Numbered from the stretch's first letter, positions 1-8,104 are shown. The stretch is 34,544 nt of DNA from Acidobacteriota bacterium (GCA_028873575.1 JAGWHY010000013.1:1-34544), one strand, 5' to 3'. The notes: generated by a model not told the origin, from the sequence alone. Translations and numbers: made by a program.

Positions 1-1
1 G

Positions 2-766
2 AGAACGGTGCGAGACGCCGCGCTGGTTCTTGGCTTCATGGCGGGCCATGACGCGATGGATCCCGCCAGTAGTCGCGTCGCCGTACCCGACTATTTAGAT
101 GGCGTCGAAGACGGCGTGACGGGTCTGCGAATTGGTTTTCCCGACAACTACTTCTTCGACCACTGTTCTGACGCAGTGGTCGCGGGCGTTCAAGGTTTGG
201 CGACGCGCTTGGAGCGCGAGGGTGCGCGGTTGGTGTCCTTCACGGCGCCCGACGCGGAGATCTACTCCGACGTTGAGTTTTGTATCGCCATGGTGGAGGC
301 GAGCGCCTATCACGAGACCATGTTAAAGGAGCGTGGTCACCTCTACCTCGATCACACTCGCGCCTTACTCGAGGCGGGGGAAGCGATTCCGGCCGTGGCC
401 TACTTGCGCGCGCTGCGACTAAAAGAACGCGTAACGGAGTCCTGGCGACGAGAATTCGAGAACTTTGACGTGCTCTTGATACCGACGCTGCCGGGCGTGG
501 CGCCAAGGCCCGACGACGAAGAGGTGACGTGGGGTGACGGCTACCGTGAGCCGCTTGACAACAGCCTCACGCGACTCAACTGCCCGCACAATTTGACCGG
601 TCAACCTGCGCTCACCATGCGGTGTGGATTCGACGGCGTACTGCCCTTTGGCGCGCAGTTCGTGGGTCGCGCGTTTGACGAGGCCACCGTATTTCGAGCG
701 GCGCGTGCCGCCGAGCGCTTGGTCGGAAGTTGGGATGACGGACCTTTCCCCACGGGAACGCCGTAA
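2..766 (+). CDS. Amidase-signature family protein, C-terminal part (5' end outside window)
   Basis: The frame is open at the left edge and ends at TAA 764-766, so only the last ~254 residues are present. The first visible residues ([17 protein letters not shown]) match the segment that follows the active site in amidase-signature enzymes (GatA, indoleacetamide and allophanate hydrolases). The Ser-cisSer-Lys catalytic triad would lie upstream and cannot be checked. The C-terminal pattern, a Tyr/Glu-rich helical part followed by [14 protein letters not shown] and a closing [19 protein letters not shown], is typical of the family. Such enzymes hydrolyse amide bonds in the cytoplasm; the substrate cannot be told from this fragment. 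It is followed by a - strand tRNA, so it is not cotranscribed with the transporter operon downstream. GTG at 8 is an internal codon, not a start. Confidence 0.85.
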   Translation, partial: RTVRDAALVLGFMAGHDAMDPASSRVAVPDYLDGVEDGVTGLRIGFPDNYFFDHCSDAVVAGVQGLATRLEREGARLVSFTAPDAEIYSDVEFCIAMVEASAYHETMLKERGHLYLDHTRALLEAGEAIPAVAYLRALRLKERVTESWRREFENFDVLLIPTLPGVAPRPDDEEVTWGDGYREPLDNSLTRLNCPHNLTGQPALTMRCGFDGVLPFGAQFVGRAFDEATVFRAARAAERLVGSWDDGPFPTGTP

Positions 767-906
767 ACACTGAGCGGGCCGTCGTCAAGGTGCTCGCGGC
801 ATTTTTGGGTGGCGTAGGGTCCAAAAAGGTCAACGTCACGCAACCAGGACAACCGAGGTCTTGTTGTTCTAAAGGCCTCGTCCACCAGACGTGACGCAGT
901 TCAGTT

Positions 907-979
907 GGAGCGGGCGACGAGAATCGAACTCGCGTTCTCAGCTTGGGAAGCTGATGTTCTGCCGCTGAACTACGCCCGC
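907..979 (-). tRNA. tRNA-Gly, anticodon CCC
   Basis: Read on the - strand, the gene begins GCGGGCGTAG at 979 and ends CGCCCGC-T-CCA at 907, so the CCA end is encoded. The 7-bp acceptor stem GCGGGCG/CGCCCGC is perfect. The anticodon arm is TCAGC-TTCCCAA-GCTGA, which puts CCC at positions 34-36 after U33. The T arm has the expected GTTCGATTC loop core and the D arm AGTTCAGCGGCAGA is normal. No intron is seen. The gene is divergent from the gene at 1057. Confidence 0.96.
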
Positions 980-988
980 GCGACGTCC

Positions 989-1050
989 ATCGTAGTCCTT
1001 GGACCGTTAGTGACTTTCGTGTCTAACTGGAGCGTCACTGATCCTACGAT
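989..1050. promoter_or_regulatory. Symmetric divergent promoter region between tRNA-Gly and the gene at 1057
   Basis: An inverted repeat ATCGTAG (989-995) / CTACGAT (1044-1050) gives each strand the same -10-like hexamer TACGAT. A second inverted pair lies inside it: AGTGAC (1009-1014) / GTCACT (1034-1039). On the - strand the -10 would start transcription about 3 bases before the tRNA 5' end. On the + strand it would start at about 1057, the A of the ATG, implying a leaderless mRNA. No good -35 box is seen on either strand, so this is a reading from spacing and symmetry only. Confidence 0.4.
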
Positions 1051-1056
1051 GCGTCA

Positions 1057-1722
1057 ATGCCATCATCGCTATTCGAAGTCTTCGTCGCGAGTACGAATTG
1101 GGTCACTATCTCTTCGCTGGCGACGGCGGCGGGAACCTTGGTGCTCGCGATCGCGACCTTCGCCTCGATTCGTTCAGCGAATCGCTCAGCCCGTATTGCC
1201 GAAGAGTCGCTACTCGCGGGCGTACGGCCGTTACTCATGCCCTCCAAGCCGGAGGACTCGCCAATGATGATCAAATTCATTGACGATCACGGCGTCCGCG
1301 TGGGCGGTGGCGAAGGATCGGCCGAGGTCGGTGACGACGCTATCTATCTCACGATGTTGCTACGCAACGTCGGTAACGGCATAGCGGTCTTGCACGGTTG
1401 GCGAATGGAGTTCAACGCGATTGGCGCGCCGAAAGAGCCACCGTCGCCCGAACTCTTTCGCACGTTGACGCGTGGTCTCTACGTCGCGCCGGCCGACGTG
1501 GGTTTCTGGCAGGGCACGTATCGAGACCGTAACGACGAAGAATTTGTCCTGGTCGCGAGCAAGATCGCGGCCCGCGAGCGGCTTTTCATTGACGTTCTCT
1601 ACGGTGATCACCTGGGTGGGCAGCGATTCGTCTCGCGATTCGGCTTGACGCCGGAGGACGGTGACACCTGGAGTGTGGCGGTTGGACGACACTGGAACCT
1701 CGATCGCGCGACGCGACGATAG
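1057..1722 (+). CDS. Membrane-anchored protein of unknown function
   Basis: A 221-residue protein that I do not recognise. A short N-terminal stretch leads into one hydrophobic segment (about residues 17-37, ISSLATAAGTLVLAIATFAS), followed by a basic/polar part with RSANRSARIAEESLLAG and then a ~160-residue soluble domain containing LLRNVGNGIAVLHGW. This layout (single N-terminal helix, short coiled linker, beta-rich domain with an N-V-G-NG motif) is common in uncharacterised bacterial proteins and suggests an anchored cytoplasmic or surface domain. ATG 1057 has no Shine-Dalgarno sequence, which fits the possible leaderless start. Codon use matches the neighbours. It stands alone, divergent from the tRNA and about 230 bases before livH. 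Confidence 0.75.
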   Translation: MPSSLFEVFVASTNWVTISSLATAAGTLVLAIATFASIRSANRSARIAEESLLAGVRPLLMPSKPEDSPMMIKFIDDHGVRVGGGEGSAEVGDDAIYLTMLLRNVGNGIAVLHGWRMEFNAIGAPKEPPSPELFRTLTRGLYVAPADVGFWQGTYRDRNDEEFVLVASKIAARERLFIDVLYGDHLGGQRFVSRFGLTPEDGDTWSVAVGRHWNLDRATRR

Positions 1723-1869
1723 GTCGCCGGGTAGTCGCGTTGGTTGACCCAAAACGCAAGTTCGGTGGACCCCTCGTGGTGGAAAGCGACGCTCCGCGCG
1801 GCGACAAGGGCCTTACCGATTAGTACGCAACCCCTCTGACCAGTATTTTTAGATATTTGCCCTCAGCGT

Positions 1870-1909
1870 TTGACGAACTATCTCGATTCTGATAGGAACT
1901 ATCAAGTTC
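1870..1909 (+). promoter_or_regulatory. Candidate promoter and operator upstream of the livH operon
   Basis: TTGACG (1870-1875) could be a -35 box, with TAGGAA (1893-1898) a weak -10 at 17-bp spacing. The same stretch carries GAACTATC twice (1875-1882 and 1896-1903), start-to-start 21 bp, i.e. two helical turns. The second copy sits in two nested palindromes: GATAG-GAA-CTATC (1891-1903) and GAACT-ATCA-AGTTC (1896-1909). This looks like an operator overlapping the promoter. The regulator is unknown; the IclR protein at 9261 is one candidate. The rest of the gap 1723-1951 shows nothing recognisable. Confidence 0.4.
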
Positions 1910-1951
1910 GATTTGGTTTTGGCCGATGAGAGCGCACAGAGGGGGGGAGTA

Positions 1952-2830
1952 GTGCAGCTATTTTGGCTGTCGTTCGGTTTTGGGCTGGTAACCGCGTCGG
2001 TACTGGCCGTGTCGGCCGTGGGGTTGAGTCTGCAGTTCGGCATCACGAACTACATCAATTTCGCGTACGGCGACTTCATGGCGCTCGGCGCGTACATCAC
2101 TTTCGTCTTCAACAACGAAGTGCTTCACTGGAATATCTGGTTGGCGATCGTGCTCGCCGCGATTGTGGTGGGACTCTTCGCGGTCGTAATTCAACGAGTC
2201 ATCCTGAGCCCGTTCGCGAGACGGTTCGACAAGACGTTTTACGTCTTAATCGTGACCTTTGGTCTCTCGCTCATTTTGCTGAACGTCATCTACTCCATCT
2301 GGGGCGCGACGGTGCGGTTCTACAGCGTCCCGATTAATCGTGCGTTGCATATCGGACCAATGTTGTTGACGGCCTACCAACTCATCGTGATGGCTATCGC
2401 TGTTGTGTTGATGCTCGGCGTCCACGTCTTGTTGAAGACCACGCGACTTGGCAAGTCCATGCGCGCGATGTCGGACAACACGACCCTCGCGATGACGAGC
2501 GGGATCGACACGAAGCGCATCACGACGATTACGTGGTTCCTCTCGGGCATGCTCGCCGGTCTCGCTGGTGCGGTGCTGGGTCTGACCGAGGGAAACCTCA
2601 CGCCCGCGTCGGGTGAACTCTTCTTGTTCGTCATCTTCGCCGCCGTCATCGTGGGTGGCGTTGGTTCGATCTACGGCGCCATGGCCGGGGCGGTACTCAT
2701 TGGTCTCGCCACGGAGGTCTCCGCGGCGTTTATTAACCCGGCCTACAAGCTTGACGTGGCCTTCGTTATTTTGATTCTGACTCTGTTGTTCCGTCCGAGC
2801 GGCCTCTTCGCACGATCAGGAAAGGGGTGA
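1952..2830 (+). CDS. livH: Branched-chain amino-acid type ABC transporter, permease LivH
   Basis: A 292-residue integral membrane permease of the LivH/hydrophobic amino-acid transporter family. Around eight hydrophobic helices are visible. The family hallmark near the N terminus, GLSLQFGITNYINFAYGDFMALGAY, and the C-terminal cytoplasmic loop that contacts the ATPases (LGKSMRAMSDNTTLAMTSGI) are both present. GTG 1952 was chosen as start because a G-rich Shine-Dalgarno tract (1941-1949) lies just upstream and the hydrophobic N terminus begins directly; a TTG at 1913 would add an unlikely 13-residue leader. First gene of a five-gene importer operon; livM follows after 4 bases. The family imports Leu/Ile/Val, but also other amino acids, amides, urea and short acids, so the substrate is open. 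Confidence 0.93.
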   Translation: MQLFWLSFGFGLVTASVLAVSAVGLSLQFGITNYINFAYGDFMALGAYITFVFNNEVLHWNIWLAIVLAAIVVGLFAVVIQRVILSPFARRFDKTFYVLIVTFGLSLILLNVIYSIWGATVRFYSVPINRALHIGPMLLTAYQLIVMAIAVVLMLGVHVLLKTTRLGKSMRAMSDNTTLAMTSGIDTKRITTITWFLSGMLAGLAGAVLGLTEGNLTPASGELFLFVIFAAVIVGGVGSIYGAMAGAVLIGLATEVSAAFINPAYKLDVAFVILILTLLFRPSGLFARSGKG

Positions 2831-2834
2831 GGAC

Positions 2835-3869
2835 GTGACTCAGGTCTTCTACTACGTCTTTACGCTTATTTTCTTTCTCTTTGACTACTTCATCTTGGCG
2901 ATGGGGCTCAATATTCAATACGGGGAGACCGGTATTTTGAATTTCGCCTACATCGGCTTCGTGGCGATTGGTGCTTACGTCACGGGCGCGGTGAGCCTGC
3001 CTAATTCAGTGGGGACCGGTCAGCACTACATCCTGGGCCTGAACATGCCGTTCCCGTTCAATCTGTTGATCGGCGGACTTACGGCGTCGGCCTTCGCGGT
3101 GCTCGTCGCGCTGATTTCGCTACGACGTCTGCGCACGGACTACCTGGCAATGGTGTTGATCTCGCTGTCGTTGGTGCTCTACGACATTTGCAACAACTTC
3201 GTGCCGCTGTTCAACGGTGCGGACGGTCTCTACAACGTGCCGGCCCCGTTGGCGGGAGTACTCCACCTGACGACGAACTCGTTCATTCCCGTCATCGCAC
3301 TCGTGACCGGAGTTATCGCGATGTTTCTCTGGTGGGTGATGAGCCGCATCACGCAGTCACCGTTGGGTCGCACCTTCCGAGCCATTCGCGACGACGAGAC
3401 CGTGGCCGCCGCGCTGGGCAAAAACGTGTTTCGCAAGCAGTTGACGTCGATGTTGATTGGTTCGTTCTACGCCGGCATTGGTGGCGGACTCATCATCCAA
3501 TTTGGCGGCTCGTTCAACCCCTCGGCGTGGTTACCGGGTGAGACCTTCGTCGTGTTTGCCGTCATCATCGTCGGCGGTGTCGGCAACAACGTAGGTCTCT
3601 TAATGGGTTCGCTGCTGGTGGAAACACTGCTCGTCCACCTGCCCGCCTTCCTGCCCGCGATTCCGGGCCACCCAGGTCTGATTGAGTACATCGACGCCAT
3701 GTTGATCGGTGTTCTGTTGATGGTCATGCTCTGGTTTCGCCCCCAGGGAGTGGTTCCCGAGCGCGTTCGCAAGAGCACGGTTATCGACAAGTTGTTGTTG
3801 AATTCGAACGGGGCGTCCGCCGTCGGCGAATCGTTGCACGATGAGGAGGCCACCAGTGTCAGTCAATGA
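2835..3869 (+). CDS. livM: Branched-chain amino-acid type ABC transporter, permease LivM
   Basis: A 344-residue second permease of the importer, pairing with LivH in the membrane. Hallmarks are GLNIQYGETGILNFAYIGFVAIGAY at the N terminus and the ATPase-contact loop SPLGRTFRAIRDDETVAAALGKN in the second half, followed by GGVGNNVGLLMGS. There are about eight to nine hydrophobic segments. The ~35-residue C-terminal tail after the last helix (from VVPERVRKS) is hydrophilic, longer than usual, and has no recognisable domain. GTG 2835 follows the livH stop by 4 bases, with a Shine-Dalgarno (AAAGGGG) inside the livH end. The last 14 bases overlap the start of livG, implying coupled translation. Confidence 0.93.
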   Translation: MTQVFYYVFTLIFFLFDYFILAMGLNIQYGETGILNFAYIGFVAIGAYVTGAVSLPNSVGTGQHYILGLNMPFPFNLLIGGLTASAFAVLVALISLRRLRTDYLAMVLISLSLVLYDICNNFVPLFNGADGLYNVPAPLAGVLHLTTNSFIPVIALVTGVIAMFLWWVMSRITQSPLGRTFRAIRDDETVAAALGKNVFRKQLTSMLIGSFYAGIGGGLIIQFGGSFNPSAWLPGETFVVFAVIIVGGVGNNVGLLMGSLLVETLLVHLPAFLPAIPGHPGLIEYIDAMLIGVLLMVMLWFRPQGVVPERVRKSTVIDKLLLNSNGASAVGESLHDEEATSVSQ

Positions 3870-4671
3870 CGTGACGACGAACGAGGTTGCAAACGCGGCG
3901 TTGAGCTGCGAAGGGATCGTGAAGTCATTCCAAGGTGTCGTCGCGGTCAACGGAGCTTCTTTCAGCGTGCCCGAGGGACAAATCACGGCGCTCATTGGAC
4001 CGAACGGTGCGGGAAAGACGACGGTCGTCAATATCTTGTCGGGCTCGATGAAGTCCGACGGTGGGACCGAGCACATTGGATCGACGGACGTCTCGAACTG
4101 GGAGAGCTATCAAATTGCCCGAATGGGGCTAATGCGCACCTTCCAACTCTCGCGAGAACTCGGCGGATTGACGGTACTCGAGAACCTTTTGGTGGCGCCG
4201 AAGACGCAGTCGGGTGAGTCGCTCTTCAACATCTTCTTTCGACCCGGCAAGACCAAGCGCGAGGAACACGCCAACACGCAACGCGCGTTAGACGTCTTGC
4301 AGACCTACGGTCTGTACGCGCTGCGTGATAATCGCGCGCGTGAACTTTCCGGCGGACAAAAAAAGTTGCTCGAAATTTCGCGCGCCGTCATGGCGGAGCC
4401 CAAGATTCTGTTGCTCGACGAACCGATGGCCGGCGTGAATCCGGCGCTCATTGAAAAGATCGGTGGCTACATTCTCGATCTCAAAGCCAAGGGCGTGACG
4501 ATCCTCATGGTCGAGCACAACTTGAACGTCGTCGAGAAGATCTGTGATCACGTAATTGTTCTGGCCGAAGGTCGTACGCTCGCGACCGGTCGCCTCTCGG
4601 AACTGCGTGAAAATAAGGAAGTCGTCCGAGCGTACTTAGGTGAGGTTATTGATGCCAGCTCTGCTCGCTGA
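3856..4671 (+). CDS. livG: Branched-chain amino-acid type ABC transporter, ATP-binding protein LivG
   Basis: A 271-residue ABC ATPase with Walker A GPNGAGKTT (about residues 48-56), signature LSGGQ (164-168), Walker B ILLLDEPMAGVNP and switch His in MVEHNL. The MRTFQLSRELGGLTVLENLLVA stretch after Walker A and the MAGVNP after Walker B are typical of LivG rather than LivF. GTG 3856 is preferred over ATG 3841 because GAGGAGG (3843-3849) is an ideal ribosome binding site 6 bases before the GTG, and would be coding if ATG 3841 were used. It overlaps the end of livM by 14 bases and the start of livF by 20. It forms the cytoplasmic motor with LivF. Confidence 0.94.
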   Translation: MSVNDVTTNEVANAALSCEGIVKSFQGVVAVNGASFSVPEGQITALIGPNGAGKTTVVNILSGSMKSDGGTEHIGSTDVSNWESYQIARMGLMRTFQLSRELGGLTVLENLLVAPKTQSGESLFNIFFRPGKTKREEHANTQRALDVLQTYGLYALRDNRARELSGGQKKLLEISRAVMAEPKILLLDEPMAGVNPALIEKIGGYILDLKAKGVTILMVEHNLNVVEKICDHVIVLAEGRTLATGRLSELRENKEVVRAYLGEVIDASSAR

Positions 4672-5371
4672 GAACGTGACGGCCGGCTACGGCCGCACGC
4701 CCATCATCACGGGAATCTCCCTGACCGCGGACGTGGGGACGATCACGACGATTGTCGGACCGAACGGCGCGGGTAAGTCCACGTTCGCGAAGACGTTGGT
4801 GGGGATTTTACGCACCACCACGGGACGAATTCTCGTTGACGACGTGGACATCACGAAAATGCCCGGTCACTTAATACCGCGTAACGGCTTGGTTTACGTG
4901 CCGCAAAACGACAACGTCTTTAAGAGTTTGACGGTGCGCGAAAACTTGGAAGTTGGGGGATTCGCCGCGAAGGGTGACTCCAGCGAGCGCATGGAGCATA
5001 TTCTCTCCATCTTCACCGACCTCGCCAAAGCGCGCGAGAAGAAGGCTGGATTTCTCTCGGGTGGTCAACAGAACCTGCTGGCCATCGCGCGAGCGCTGAT
5101 GGTGGAGCCCAAGGTCATCGTGTTGGACGAACCGACGGCGGGCCTCTCCCCGGCGTACACCGACGTCGTGTGGAATCAGATCGAGATCATTAAGAACTCG
5201 AACACCGGCGTGCTGGTGGTCGAGCAAAACGTGGAGCGCGCGCTCAAGCACGCGGACTTCGTGCACATTTTTGTCGCGGGTTCTAACCACGTGCACGGTC
5301 CGGCCTCCGAAATCGCGGTACTTGATTTGGCGTCCATTTTCTTGGGACGCGCCGAGGCGAAAAGGTCGTAG
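4652..5371 (+). CDS. livF: Branched-chain amino-acid type ABC transporter, ATP-binding protein LivF
   Basis: A 239-residue second ABC ATPase. Walker A GPNGAGKST is at about residues 36-44, signature LSGGQ at 135-139, Walker B VIVLDEPTAGLSP, and the switch His is replaced by Gln in VVEQNVERAL. That Q-for-H change is the normal LivF feature (LivG has H). The YVPQNDNVFKSLTVRENL Q-loop region also fits LivF. ATG 4652 has AGGTGAGG about 7 bases upstream; an upstream in-frame GTG at 4640 lacks one. The gene overlaps the livG end, and the binding-protein gene follows after 52 bases. Confidence 0.94.
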   Translation: MPALLAENVTAGYGRTPIITGISLTADVGTITTIVGPNGAGKSTFAKTLVGILRTTTGRILVDDVDITKMPGHLIPRNGLVYVPQNDNVFKSLTVRENLEVGGFAAKGDSSERMEHILSIFTDLAKAREKKAGFLSGGQQNLLAIARALMVEPKVIVLDEPTAGLSPAYTDVVWNQIEIIKNSNTGVLVVEQNVERALKHADFVHIFVAGSNHVHGPASEIAVLDLASIFLGRAEAKRS

Positions 5372-5423
5372 AGACGGGAAATTCCCGTCGTTGCGAGACA
5401 GAAGAACAAGGGGGAAGTACGAA

Positions 5424-6716
5424 ATGAAAGTATTTAGACGGTCACCAGTGACCCGTCGCGGAGCGGCCTTAACAATGGCCTTCGCGACGATGGTCTCCGT
5501 GGTGGGTATTGGCGTCAGCAGCGGCCAAGCACTCGCGTCACCGAAGCTTAAGCCCATCGTCGTGGGCGGAATGTTTCCGTTCACGGGTTCGAAGTCGTTG
5601 CTGTCGAACTGGGGCACGCACGGTGTCGCGGTCGGCATTTACGAGGTGAACCAAGCCGGTGGTGTGTTGGGCCACAAACTGAAGACGGCCTACGTGGACG
5701 ACGCGGCCGACTCGGTCGACGCGCTGCCCGCCTTCCGCAAGTTGATGTTGAGTCACCCGACCTTCGTGGTGGGGCCGTTCTCGCCAACGATTGAAGCGGT
5801 GATTAATCAGTTCCAGCCGAACAACGTGGCCGACTTTATGGTCGGTGGCCTGACGACGCTAGACAACATGCAAAAGCCCTACGTGTTTCGTACGTCGTCG
5901 TCGGACTCGAACGAGGCCATCGCCATGGCCTACTACGCGATTAGTAAGGGTTGGAAGACCGCCTCGCTGATCTTTGACAACTCCGACAACTCGCAGGGCT
6001 TCGTCGCGCCACTCGAGGCGGCCTTTAAGGCGCTCGGCGGGACCGTCCAGCAGGACATTACGTTGACCCCCGGTCAGTCGTCCTACAGCACCGAGTTGAC
6101 GCAGGCCTTCGCGGGCAACCCGTCGGTCATCTTTGACTCAATGGACGCCAACACGGCGGCGACGCTGTTCTCGGACGGTCAGCAGTTGGGCTACATGAAC
6201 GTTCCGTGGATCGGTGACGACCTCCAGTCCGCGCCGCAGGGCTCCTACGCGAAGTCCTTCGGACCGACCGCGTCGACTGAGCTGACCGCGGCGTTGCCGG
6301 CCTCGCCAAGCACGGCGGACAACGCGTACAACCACTTCCTGGCCGACTACCAGCAGGTGTGGCGCACGACGTCGATTATTCCGACGACCTTCAACGAGTA
6401 CGACTCGGTCGTGATTGCCTCGCTGGCGATGACCTACGCAAAGTCGACGAACCCCAAGGTGTGGGTGAAGGACGTTACGAAGATCTCGAACCCGCCGGGC
6501 AAGGTCTGTGGGACGTACGCGACGTGCGTGGCGCTGATCAAGAAGGGCGTCAAGATTAACTACGACGGTGCCGCTGGAAACGACGACTTCAACAAGTACC
6601 ACAACGTCTTCAGTGGCTTCCAGATGCTCGGCTTCGACTCAAGCCTGAATAACGTGCTGCGAGCAGTCGTGACGCCGGCCAACTTGGCCACCGTCGTGGC
6701 GAAGGAAGCGAAGTAA
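5424..6716 (+). CDS. ABC transporter substrate-binding protein, LivK-like (periplasmic-binding type 1)
   Basis: A 430-residue extracytoplasmic binding protein. ATG 5424 has a strong Shine-Dalgarno (AAGGGGGAAG) 6 bases upstream. The N terminus is a Sec signal peptide: RRSPVTRRG basic part, a hydrophobic core around residues 15-31, then a likely cut at QALA|SPK. The mature protein begins with the family pattern IVVGGMFPFTGSKSLL and continues with a Leu/Ile/Val-binding type fold (AVGIYEVNQAGGVLGHKLKTAYVDD; FVVGPFSPTIEAVINQF). No lipobox cysteine is present, unusual for a binding protein in a monoderm. Two cysteines in KVCGTYATCVAL may form a disulfide. It is the last gene of the importer, directly before a strong hairpin, and captures the substrate for LivHMGF. 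Ligand identity cannot be read from the sequence. Confidence 0.9.
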   Translation: MKVFRRSPVTRRGAALTMAFATMVSVVGIGVSSGQALASPKLKPIVVGGMFPFTGSKSLLSNWGTHGVAVGIYEVNQAGGVLGHKLKTAYVDDAADSVDALPAFRKLMLSHPTFVVGPFSPTIEAVINQFQPNNVADFMVGGLTTLDNMQKPYVFRTSSSDSNEAIAMAYYAISKGWKTASLIFDNSDNSQGFVAPLEAAFKALGGTVQQDITLTPGQSSYSTELTQAFAGNPSVIFDSMDANTAATLFSDGQQLGYMNVPWIGDDLQSAPQGSYAKSFGPTASTELTAALPASPSTADNAYNHFLADYQQVWRTTSIIPTTFNEYDSVVIASLAMTYAKSTNPKVWVKDVTKISNPPGKVCGTYATCVALIKKGVKINYDGAAGNDDFNKYHNVFSGFQMLGFDSSLNNVLRAVVTPANLATVVAKEAK

Positions 6717-6744
6717 GGGTTTCGTAGATTCCCCCAGTTCCGTT

Positions 6745-6775
6745 GCGGCGGGCGACGAGAATCGTCGCCCGCCGC
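6745..6775 (+). terminator. GC-rich hairpin after the transporter operon, probable terminator
   Basis: A perfect 14-bp stem GCGGCGGGCGACGA (6745-6758) / TCGTCGCCCGCCGC (6762-6775) with a 3-base loop lies 28 bases after the binding-protein stop codon. No T-run follows, as is common for actinobacterial terminators, so its role as terminator or as a 3'-end stabiliser for the binding-protein message is inferred. Bases 6748-6764 are identical to bases 911-927 in the tRNA-Gly gene. Confidence 0.6.
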
Positions 6776-6867
6776 GCGCGGAACCGTGTTGACGTCGCCG
6801 TCCGACGCAAGGGAGTTCACGCTAAGCACCAGTCTTCGACGCGGGCGGCGCGAAGAAGGCGACTTTG

Positions 6868-8085
6868 ATGAGGAAAGAGACCGTGTCAGGACTTCTCGCC
6901 GGTGTGCGCGTGCTCGACGTGACGACCGTACTCGCGGGTCCTTTCGCGGCGTACCAGTTGAGCCTGCTCGGCGCTGACGTCATCAAGGTCGAGATTCCGG
7001 GGGAGGGTGATCTCGCCCGGGAAATGGGTGACGATCGCGAATTGGCGAGTGCCCGTATGGGGGCGTCCTTTCTGGCGCAAAACGCGGGGAAGCGCTCCCT
7101 CACCGCCGATTTGAAGAGTGACGGCGGTCGCCAAGTGTTCACTCGACTCGTTGAGACCTCGGACGTGCTGGTCGAGAATATGCGCCCAGGTGTCTTGGCC
7201 CGTCTCGGTTTCTCCTACGCCGAGCTGCAGCGACTCAACCCAAAGATTGTCTACTGCGCCGTCTCGGGATTTGGTCAGACGGGACCCCTCGCGCACCGGC
7301 CGGCGTACGATCAAATAATTCAGGGTCTTTCGGGGATGTGTGACGTGACCGGGTGGCCGTCGGACGACCCGTTACGCGTGGGGTTCCCCGTGTGCGACAC
7401 CCTGGGCGGCTTCGTGGCGGCAATGTCAATCTCTGCCGCGCTCGTGCGTCGTGAGCGCGAGGGCGTGGGCGCCGAGCTCGACGTCTCGATGCTGGAGTCC
7501 GCGATCACCGCGATGGGTTGGGTGACCTCGGAGCACCTCATCTCGGGGCGGGTCGCCACTCGCCACGGCAACGACAACGCCGCCTCCTCGCCGTCGGGGA
7601 CCTTTCGCACCGGTGACGGTCTTTTAAATATCGCGGCCAACACGCAACGCCAATTTGAAGCAGTGTGCGAAGTAGTGGGACGAACGGATCTCATCACCGA
7701 CGAACGTTTCTTGACCCGGGAACTCCGAAAGCGATTTCGTGGGCTCTTGACGGGTGAACTGGAGCTCGCGCTGAGTTCGAAGAGCGCGATCGACTGGGAG
7801 GCCCTTCTCACCGAGGTCAACGTGCCCACGGGTCGCGTGCTCTCCCTCGGCGAAGCACTCGAGCAAGAGCAGATCCGAGAGCGATCACTGGTCCACGAGA
7901 TCCCCTTAGACCTCGCGGGCCACGAGAGTATTTCGCTGCTCGGCAGTGGCGTGCACGTGGACGGACGGGCACTCGTTCCTTCGAACGCGCCACCGCGCCT
8001 CGGCGAACACACCGAGCAGATACTTGACGAACTCGGCTTCGCCGCGGAGGAGATTGCGGTGCTGAAACACGCGGGCGTCGTTTAA
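6868..8085 (+). CDS. CaiB/BaiF-family (class III) acyl-CoA:carboxylate CoA-transferase
   Basis: A 405-residue enzyme of formyl-CoA transferase/alpha-methylacyl-CoA racemase type. The N terminus LAGVRVLDVTTVLAGPFAAYQLSLLGADVIKVE is the family signature, followed by FLAQNAGKRSLTADLKS and DVLVENMRPGVLARLGFSY. The catalytic Asp that forms the acyl-anhydride is seen in RVGFPVCDTLGG (D177 from ATG 6868). ATG 6868 has GAAGAAGG upstream; TTG 6865 or GTG 6883 are alternatives. These enzymes move CoA from a donor such as succinyl-CoA to a carboxylate. The next gene, 19 bases on, is a CoA-ester lyase, so this enzyme probably activates that lyase's substrate. The carboxylate is unknown. A role as racemase cannot be excluded but is less likely, since the transferase Asp is kept. 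Confidence 0.9.
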   Translation: MRKETVSGLLAGVRVLDVTTVLAGPFAAYQLSLLGADVIKVEIPGEGDLAREMGDDRELASARMGASFLAQNAGKRSLTADLKSDGGRQVFTRLVETSDVLVENMRPGVLARLGFSYAELQRLNPKIVYCAVSGFGQTGPLAHRPAYDQIIQGLSGMCDVTGWPSDDPLRVGFPVCDTLGGFVAAMSISAALVRREREGVGAELDVSMLESAITAMGWVTSEHLISGRVATRHGNDNAASSPSGTFRTGDGLLNIAANTQRQFEAVCEVVGRTDLITDERFLTRELRKRFRGLLTGELELALSSKSAIDWEALLTEVNVPTGRVLSLGEALEQEQIRERSLVHEIPLDLAGHESISLLGSGVHVDGRALVPSNAPPRLGEHTEQILDELGFAAEEIAVLKHAGVV

Positions 8086-8104
8086 GCATGGGGGGAAGCA
8101 GTCA

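Noticed and set aside
905-1267. Open frame of 120 codons starting over the tRNA-Gly
   Set aside because: It begins inside the tRNA gene and overlaps the better-supported gene at 1057; translations starting with the tRNA 3' end are a well-known false ORF type.
5271-5423. Upstream extension of the substrate-binding protein gene to 5271
   Set aside because: The extension overlaps the livF end, lacks a ribosome binding site, and would bury the clear signal peptide that starts at ATG 5424.
911-6764. An integrative element bounded by the 17-base tRNA-Gly repeat
   Set aside because: The repeat lies on the 5' side of the tRNA, while elements normally insert at the 3' end and rebuild it there. No integrase or mobility gene lies between, and the interior is an ordinary transporter operon.
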